From Rubrivivax sp. (GTDB taxonomy: Bacteria > Pseudomonadota > Gammaproteobacteria > Burkholderiales > Burkholderiaceae), in the NCBI GenBank assembly GCA_004211235.1, contig SEEY01000110.1:1-9363 (forward strand): 9,363 nucleotides of DNA. Reading direction: 5' to 3'. Every line of letters starts with the position of its first letter. Position 1 is the stretch's first letter. Below are positions 4,896 to 9,363 of this stretch, one piece after another. A program made the position numbers and the translations under genes. The notes beneath the pieces were generated by a model that was given only the letters and a program-made list of their open reading frames with translations, ran no database searches and was not told where the DNA came from.

Positions 4896-7619
4896 TCAGG
4901 CCGCCAGCAGCTGCCGCAGGACGAACGGCAGGATGCCGCCGTGGAAGTAGTAGTCCACCTCGATGGCCGTGTCGATGCGCAAGGTCAGCTGTGCGGCGAG
5001 CTGCGTGCCGTCGGCGCGCGTCACGGTCATCACCGCGTCGCCCTGGGGCACGATCTCGTCGGCCAGTGCGATGTCGATGATCTCCTCACCGGTCAGTCCC
5101 AGGTTCTCCCAGCTGACGCCGGCCTTGAACTGCAGCGGCAGCATGCCCATGCCGATCAGGTTGCTGCGGTGGATGCGCTCGAAACTGCGGGCGATGACGG
5201 CCTTGATGCCCAGCAGCTGCGTGCCCTTGGCGGCCCAGTCGCGGCTGGAGCCGGTGCCGTACTCCTCGCCCGCGAAGATCACGGTGGGCCGGCCCTCCGC
5301 GATGTAGGCCATGGCAGCGTCGTAGATGGTGGTCTGCTCGCCATGGCGCAGGGTGTAGCCGCCTTCCACGCGCGAGCCGTCGGGCCGCGCCGGCAGCATC
5401 AGGTTCTTCACGCGCACGTTGGCGAAGGTGCCGCGCATCATCACTTCATGATTGCCGCGGCGGGCGCCGTAGGAGTTGAAGTCGGCCTTCTGAACGCCGT
5501 GGTCGAGCAGGTATTTGCCGGCCGGCGTGGTCTCCTTGAATGACCCCGCCGGGCTGATGTGGTCGGTCGTGATGGAGTCGCCGAACAGGGCCATCACCTT
5601 GGCGCCCTTGACGCCCGAGACCAGCGCTTTCGGCACCATTGTGAAGCCCTCGAAGAAGGGCGGCTGCGCGATGTAGGTGCTCTCCGGCCAGTTGTAGACC
5701 TGGCCCTTGACCCCCTTGATGGCGTTCCACAGCTTGCCCGGTTCCGCAGCGACCTTGTCGTAGTTGGCCTTGAAGGCGTCGGGGTCCATGGCGAACTTCA
5801 TCAACGCGTAGATCTCATCGCTGGTCGGCCAGATGTCGCCCAGGTAGACGAGGCGCCCGCCCTTGCCGACGCCGACCGGCTCGGTCATCAGGTCGCGCGT
5901 CATGGTGCCGGCAATGGCGTAGGCCACGACCAGCGGCGGGCTGGCCAGAAAGTTCGCCTTCAGGTTGGGATGGATGCGCGCCTCGAAGTTGCGGTTGCCG
6001 GAGAGGACGGCGGCGCAGACGAGATCCTGATCCTGAATCAGCTTGTTGAGTTCCGGCGTCAGGTCGCCGGCATTGCCGATGCACGTCGTGCAGCCGTAGG
6101 CGGCGACGTTGAAGCCGAGCTTCTCCAGATAGGGCAGCAGACCGGCCTTGGTCAGGTACTCGGTGACGATGCGCGAGCCGGGGGCGAGCGAGGTCTTGAT
6201 GTGGGGCGAGACGGTCAGGCCGGCCTCGACCGCCTTCTTCGCCAGCAGCCCGGCAGCCAGCAGCACGCCCGGGTTGCTGGTGTTGGTGCAGGAGGTGATG
6301 GCCGCGATCAGCACGTCGCCGTTCTTCACCGGCAGGCCGGAGTCGGTGACATAGGGCCGTGCCAGTTTCTCGGCCGGCTGGTTGAAGCCGTTCTCGGCGA
6401 CCGGTTTGCTGAACAGGCTGGCAAAGGTGCTGGCCAGGTCGTTGATGGCGATGCGGTCCTGCGGGCGCTTGGGGCCGGCAAGGCTCGGCACCACGGTGCC
6501 GAGGTCCAGCGACACGATGGCGGTGTAGTCGATCTCGCCGGCCCGCGGCACGCCGAACATCCCCTGCGCCCGCCAGTAGGCCTCGAAGGCTTCGATCTCG
6601 GCCTGGCTGCGGCCGGTGCCCTTGAAGTAGGCGACGGTCTTGTCATCGACCGGGAAGAAGCCCATCGTGGCGCCGTACTCGGGCGCCATGTTGCCGATGG
6701 TGGCGCGGTCGGGCACGGACAGGCTGGCCGTGCCTTCGCCGAAGAACTCGACGAACTTGCCCACCACCTTGTGCCGGCGCAGGATCTCGGTGACGGTGAG
6801 CACCAGGTCGGTGGCCGTGACGCCTTCGCGCAGTTGGCCGGTCAGCTCGAAGCCGACGACGTCGGGCGTCAGGAAGTAGACCGGCTGGCCCAGCATGCCG
6901 GCCTCGGCCTCGATGCCGCCCACGCCCCAGGCGACGACGCCGATGCCGTTGATCATCGTGGTGTGGCTGTCGGTGCCGACCAGGCTGTCCGGGTAGAAGA
7001 CGCCGTCCTTGCCCTGATGCACACCACGCGCCAGGTACTCCAGGTTCACCTGGTGGACGATGCCGAAGCCGGGCGGCACGACGCCGAAGGTGTCGAAAGC
7101 CTGCATGCCCCACTTCATGAACTCGTAGCGCTCGCGGTTGCGCTCAAACTCCAGCTTCATGTTGAGGTCGAGCGCCTTCTTCGTGCCGTAGTAATCGATC
7201 ATGACCGAATGGTCGACGACGAGGTCCACGGGCACCAGCGGCTCGATGGCCTTCGGATCCTTGCCCATCGCGGCCGCCACGTTGCGCATGGCGGCGAGGT
7301 CGGCCAGCAGCGGCACGCCGGTGAAGTCCTGCAGCACGACGCGCGCGACGACGAAGGGGATCTCGTCCGTGCGCGGGGCGACCGGCTTCCAGTTCGCCAG
7401 CTGATCGACGTGTTCCGACGTCACCTTCTTGCCGTCGCAGTTGCGCAGCACGCTCTCCAGCACGATGCGCAGCGAGACGGGCATGCGCGTCACGTTCGGG
7501 AAGGCCTTGGCCAGCTCGGGCAGCGAGAACAGTTGCCCGGTCCTGCCCGAGGCGGTTTTGAACTTGGCTTGGGTGCTTGCAAACGCATGGACAGCGCGCG
7601 CAGCGGCGAGTTTCGGCAT
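4896..7619 (-). CDS. acnA: Aconitate hydratase A (aconitase)
   Basis: A 907-residue cytoplasmic [4Fe-4S] enzyme that interconverts citrate and isocitrate through cis-aconitate in the TCA and glyoxylate cycles. Full length for the AcnA/IRP-type family (about 890-910). Visible parts in order: VVDHSV (active-site Asp136-His137); GTDSHTT (215-221); cluster ligands Cys444 in SCTNTSNP and Cys510/Cys513 in GCTTCIGN; the linker region with [17 protein letters not shown] (643-659); and the C-terminal swivel domain with [11 protein letters not shown] (680-690) and [13 protein letters not shown] (787-799), which holds the catalytic serine and substrate-binding arginine. All key residues are present. The start is fixed by an AAAGGAGT site five bases before the ATG at 7619; an in-frame ATG at 7646 would add nine residues but is upstream of this site. 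It is divergent from the MATE exporter across 74 bp and lies upstream of mscS on the same strand. No other TCA-cycle gene is in the window. Confidence 0.98.
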   Translation of the reverse strand: MPKLAAARAVHAFASTQAKFKTASGRTGQLFSLPELAKAFPNVTRMPVSLRIVLESVLRNCDGKKVTSEHVDQLANWKPVAPRTDEIPFVVARVVLQDFTGVPLLADLAAMRNVAAAMGKDPKAIEPLVPVDLVVDHSVMIDYYGTKKALDLNMKLEFERNRERYEFMKWGMQAFDTFGVVPPGFGIVHQVNLEYLARGVHQGKDGVFYPDSLVGTDSHTTMINGIGVVAWGVGGIEAEAGMLGQPVYFLTPDVVGFELTGQLREGVTATDLVLTVTEILRRHKVVGKFVEFFGEGTASLSVPDRATIGNMAPEYGATMGFFPVDDKTVAYFKGTGRSQAEIEAFEAYWRAQGMFGVPRAGEIDYTAIVSLDLGTVVPSLAGPKRPQDRIAINDLASTFASLFSKPVAENGFNQPAEKLARPYVTDSGLPVKNGDVLIAAITSCTNTSNPGVLLAAGLLAKKAVEAGLTVSPHIKTSLAPGSRIVTEYLTKAGLLPYLEKLGFNVAAYGCTTCIGNAGDLTPELNKLIQDQDLVCAAVLSGNRNFEARIHPNLKANFLASPPLVVAYAIAGTMTRDLMTEPVGVGKGGRLVYLGDIWPTSDEIYALMKFAMDPDAFKANYDKVAAEPGKLWNAIKGVKGQVYNWPESTYIAQPPFFEGFTMVPKALVSGVKGAKVMALFGDSITTDHISPAGSFKETTPAGKYLLDHGVQKADFNSYGARRGNHEVMMRGTFANVRVKNLMLPARPDGSRVEGGYTLRHGEQTTIYDAAMAYIAEGRPTVIFAGEEYGTGSSRDWAAKGTQLLGIKAVIARSFERIHRSNLIGMGMLPLQFKAGVSWENLGLTGEEIIDIALADEIVPQGDAVMTVTRADGTQLAAQLTLRIDTAIEVDYYFHGGILPFVLRQLLAA

Positions 7620-7623
7620 GGTT

Positions 7624-7631
7624 ACTCCTTT
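7624..7631 (-). promoter_or_regulatory. Strong ribosome binding site of acnA (AAAGGAGT)
   Basis: On the minus strand AAAGGAGT ends five bases before the acnA ATG after allowing for the GGAG core. It selects the start at 7619 over the in-frame ATG at 7646. Confidence 0.85.
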
Positions 7632-7639
7632 AGCATTCC

Positions 7640-7692
7640 GGCTCATTCTGGCGAGCTTGTCGTGACTTGTGTGTATCCCTTAAGGATGAGCC
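7640..7692. promoter_or_regulatory. Divergent control region of acnA and the MATE gene with nested inverted repeats
   Basis: The two genes share a 74-bp spacer (7620-7693). Within it GGCTCAT (7640-7646) and ATGAGCC (7686-7692) are perfect complements 39 bp apart, and the palindrome CCTTAAGG (7678-7685) overlaps the ribosome binding site of the MATE gene. In a MATE mRNA starting before 7640, the long-range arms would pair immediately next to that site and could hide it. As DNA they could be regulator half-sites. I see no convincing -35/-10 pair on either strand; promoters may partly lie in coding sequence. Confidence 0.35.
7682..7686 (+). promoter_or_regulatory. Ribosome binding site AAGGA deciding the GTG start of the MATE gene
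   Basis: AAGGA lies seven bases before GTG 7694. The longer in-frame TTG start at 7667 would place this site inside the coding region and has no site of its own. Confidence 0.65.
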
Positions 7693-7693
7693 C

Positions 7694-9043
7694 GTGACGG
7701 CTCCGTCCACTCGCCCCCGTCTCTTCCCGCTGACCTGGCCGCTGTTGCTCGAGCTTCTGCTCGGCATCGGCATCGGCATCATCGGCACGGCGCTTGCCGC
7801 GCGGCTGTCCGACGACAGCGGTGCCGCCTTCGGCCTGGCCAACCAGGTCTTTGCCGCCATCTTCGTGCTGTTCCGCGTCATCGGCGCAGGCGTCAGCGTG
7901 TCCGTCACGCAGGCGCTCGGCGCGGGCCGGCGCGACCAGGCCGACGCCGTCGCCCGCGCCGTTGTCGGCGCCAGCGCCTGGCTCGGTATCGGCGGTGCCC
8001 TGATGGCGCTGGTGGCCGCCGGGCCGCTGCTGAACCTCGTCAATGCGCCGCCCGAGGTGGCGCCGCTGGCCCGCACGCTGCTGCAGGCCCTGGCCCCGGC
8101 GCTGCTGATCGATGCGCTGAACGCGACGATGTCCAGCGTCATGCGCGCCCACCTGCGCAGCCGCGAGGCGCTGGCGGTGGTCATCGTCATCCAGGTCGTC
8201 ACGCTGACCGTGGCGGTGCTGGCCATGCCTCATCTCGGCCTGCTGGGGTATGCGCTGGCCTGCCTGTGCGGCCGCGGCACCGGCCTGGCGCTGCACATCG
8301 TGCTGTGGCGCAGCCGGCTCAACCTGCACCTCAAGGCGGCGGACTGGTGGCGCTGGGAGAGAGCGCCGCTGGCGACGGTGCTGCACATCGGCATTCCCGG
8401 CGCGGCCGAGAACATCTCCTGGCGGCTGGCCTTCATGATCAGCCTGGCCGCCGTGGCCCAGCTCGGCGCGCTGGCCTTGGCCACGCACGCCTACACGATG
8501 CAGTTCCTGCACCTGATCCTGATGTTCGGTCTGGCCATCAGCTTCGCGGTCGAGATCCTGGTGGGTCACATGATCGGTGCCGGGGCGCTGCACGCGGCGC
8601 ACAGGCTGGTGCGCAAGTCGATGGTGCTGGGGCTGATCGTTGCCATCGTCGTCTCGGGCAGCTTCGCCCTCGCCGGGCCGTGGCTGCTGCGTCAGTTCAC
8701 GTCGGACCCGCGCATCATCGAGCTGGGCTGCACGCTGCTGTGGTGGACGATGCTGGTGGAGCCGGGGCGCATCTTCAATCTGGTCGTGATCAACGCGCTG
8801 CGGGCGGCGGGTGACGCGCGCTATCCCGTCATCGCCGGCTCGGCTTCCATGGCCATCGTGCTCGCCGGCGGCAGCTGGTTCCTCGGCGTCTACCTGGGCT
8901 GGGGCCTGGTTGGCGTGTGGATTGCTTACGCTGCTGACGAGTGGATTCGCGGCCTGTTGATGTGGCGGCGTTGGGCGACACTGGGCTGGCTGCCCCATGC
9001 CAGGGCGGCCCACCGGCGGCTGCGCCATGCCAAGGCAGGGTGA
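7694..9043 (+). CDS. MATE-family efflux transporter
   Basis: A 449-residue inner-membrane antiporter of the MATE family (MatE, PF01554), which expels cationic drugs or metabolites in exchange for Na+ or H+. Hydrophobic segments cover nearly the whole chain, consistent with the usual 12 helices in two homologous halves. The halves are visible in the repeated motif after the second helix of each: VTQALGAGRRDQA (71-83) and VGHMIGAGALHAA (290-302). The segment EPGRIFNLVVINALRAAGD (356-374), with its R-AAGD turn, is also typical of the family. Length is normal. The C-terminus is short, cytoplasmic and very basic (HARAAHRRLRHAKAG). I chose GTG 7694 because AAGGA precedes it by seven bases; TTG 7667 would add nine residues. 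It is divergent from acnA and sits alone on its strand before a promoter-like gap. Substrate and coupling ion (NorM- versus DinF-like) cannot be told. Confidence 0.93.
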   Translation: MTAPSTRPRLFPLTWPLLLELLLGIGIGIIGTALAARLSDDSGAAFGLANQVFAAIFVLFRVIGAGVSVSVTQALGAGRRDQADAVARAVVGASAWLGIGGALMALVAAGPLLNLVNAPPEVAPLARTLLQALAPALLIDALNATMSSVMRAHLRSREALAVVIVIQVVTLTVAVLAMPHLGLLGYALACLCGRGTGLALHIVLWRSRLNLHLKAADWWRWERAPLATVLHIGIPGAAENISWRLAFMISLAAVAQLGALALATHAYTMQFLHLILMFGLAISFAVEILVGHMIGAGALHAAHRLVRKSMVLGLIVAIVVSGSFALAGPWLLRQFTSDPRIIELGCTLLWWTMLVEPGRIFNLVVINALRAAGDARYPVIAGSASMAIVLAGGSWFLGVYLGWGLVGVWIAYAADEWIRGLLMWRRWATLGWLPHARAAHRRLRHAKAG

Positions 9044-9084
9044 ATCCGTATTTTTCAGGTTAGTAAAACTTGGACGATGTTTTC

Positions 9085-9090
9085 TACAAT
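9085..9090 (+). promoter_or_regulatory. Candidate -10 element of the BMP-family gene
   Basis: TACAAT differs from TATAAT at one base and lies in an AT-rich island (about 9044-9090) that stands out from its GC-rich surroundings. Transcription would start near 9097, about 25 bases before ATG 9122. The -35 is poor: TTGGAC (9070-9075) is only nine bases upstream, and TTAGTA (9060-9065) gives a 19-base spacer. Confidence 0.4.
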
Positions 9091-9121
9091 GCGGCCCTTT
9101 CGCCTTGCCTCAGCCCACCCC

Positions 9122-9363
9122 ATGAACTTCGCGCTGCCCAGCCTTTCCCTGGCCCTGATGCTCGCCTGCGGCGCCGCCCAGGCCGCCCAGCAGCCCGCGG
9201 TGATCTTCGACATGGGCGGCAAGTTCGACAAATCTTTCAACCAGGCCGGCTATCAGGGCGCTGAAGCGTGGAAGAAAGAGTCCGGCAAGACCTATCTCGA
9301 GTTCGAGATCAGCAACGACACGCAGCGCGTGCAGGCCTTGCGCCGCATGGCCGAGCGCGGCGC
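9122..9363 (+). CDS. BMP-family ABC transporter substrate-binding protein (partial, 5' end)
   Basis: The first 80 residues of a periplasmic binding protein of the BMP/PnrA type (PF02608), cut by the window end. Known members bind nucleosides or related ligands and feed an ABC importer. Visible: a hydrophobic signal sequence (MNFALPSLSLALMLACGAAQA, about 1-21) with a likely AQA/AQ cleavage, then AVIFDMGGKFDKSFNQAGYQGAEAW (26-50). The F-D-x-GG-KFDKSFNQ block is characteristic of this family. A strand/helix with QRVQALRRMAERG follows. The start is open: ATG 9122 has no ribosome binding site and gives a signal peptide without a positive N-terminus. In-frame ATG 9089 would add MRPFRLASAHP, which supplies basic residues, but it overlaps the candidate -10 TACAAT. 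The Cys in MLAC is a poor lipobox. The transporter genes would be expected downstream, outside the window. Confidence 0.87.
   Translation, partial: MNFALPSLSLALMLACGAAQAAQQPAVIFDMGGKFDKSFNQAGYQGAEAWKKESGKTYLEFEISNDTQRVQALRRMAERG

Noticed and set aside
4392..5543. A 383-codon + strand frame opposite parts of mscS and acnA
   Set aside because: It crosses the boundary of two well-supported genes and encodes a Gln/His/Arg-rich sequence without any motif.
5559..7697. A 712-codon open frame on the + strand opposite acnA
   Set aside because: It is the complement of a fully recognisable aconitase; its product is rich in His, Gly, Asp, Val and Arg as expected from antisense of GC-rich coding DNA, with no domain motif.
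7763..7780. Three tandem GGCATC units
   Set aside because: They encode a Gly-Ile run in the first helix region of the MATE protein; explained by coding, not a repeat array.
7643..9028. A 461-codon open frame on the - strand opposite the MATE gene
   Set aside because: Gln/His/Arg/Asp-rich antisense artefact of an intact membrane transporter gene.
9070..9090. TTGGAC/TACAAT as a -35/-10 pair
   Set aside because: The spacer is only nine bases instead of about 17; only the -10 candidate was kept.
9070..9264. A 64-codon frame starting TTGGACGATG across the promoter region of the BMP gene
   Set aside because: It runs out of frame with the clearly recognisable BMP-family sequence and covers the candidate promoter.

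Overview
The window is GC-rich, by eye roughly two-thirds G+C with strong G/C preference at third codon positions. Its six full-length recognisable or plausible genes, one partial gene and tight spacing look like a betaproteobacterium of the Burkholderiales type. That assignment is inferred from base composition and protein style only; there is no rRNA or other taxonomic marker. I saw no mobile element, CRISPR array, tRNA or rRNA.

Left part (1-2737, + strand): a periplasmic substrate-binding protein of the ABC_sub_bind type (45-1019) is followed by a membrane sensor histidine kinase (1070-2737) with a CHASE8-like periplasmic domain, HAMP, HisKA and HATPase_c. No transporter permease or ATPase accompanies the binding protein, so the pair reads as a ligand-sensing module in which the binding protein may present a ligand to the kinase. 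No response regulator lies downstream; a partner must be upstream of the window or elsewhere. The first gene may overlap the end of an upstream gene (TTGA junction). A 15-codon mini-ORF fills the gap between the two genes.

Middle-left (2738-3579, + strand): two small unrecognised genes of 98 and 116 codons, separated by 75 bp and flanked by GC-rich stem-loops. The first has an excellent ribosome binding site.

Middle-right (3621-7619, - strand): an MscS-family small-conductance mechanosensitive channel, and upstream of it on the same strand acnA, the Fe-S aconitase of the TCA and glyoxylate cycles. The 123-bp gap between them holds two inverted repeats, one of them directly in front of the mscS start codon.

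Right part (7694-9363, + strand): a MATE-family multidrug/metabolite exporter is divergent from acnA across a 74-bp spacer that carries both ribosome binding sites and two inverted repeats. After an AT-richer promoter-like gap comes the 5' end of a BMP-family (nucleoside-type) ABC transporter binding protein, cut by the window edge.

Most of this is ordinary housekeeping and transport content. I did not find a convincing undescribed system. The points most worth following are the binding protein/kinase pair, the two small unknown genes, the mini-ORF in front of the kinase, and the inverted repeats at the acnA/MATE and acnA/mscS control regions.
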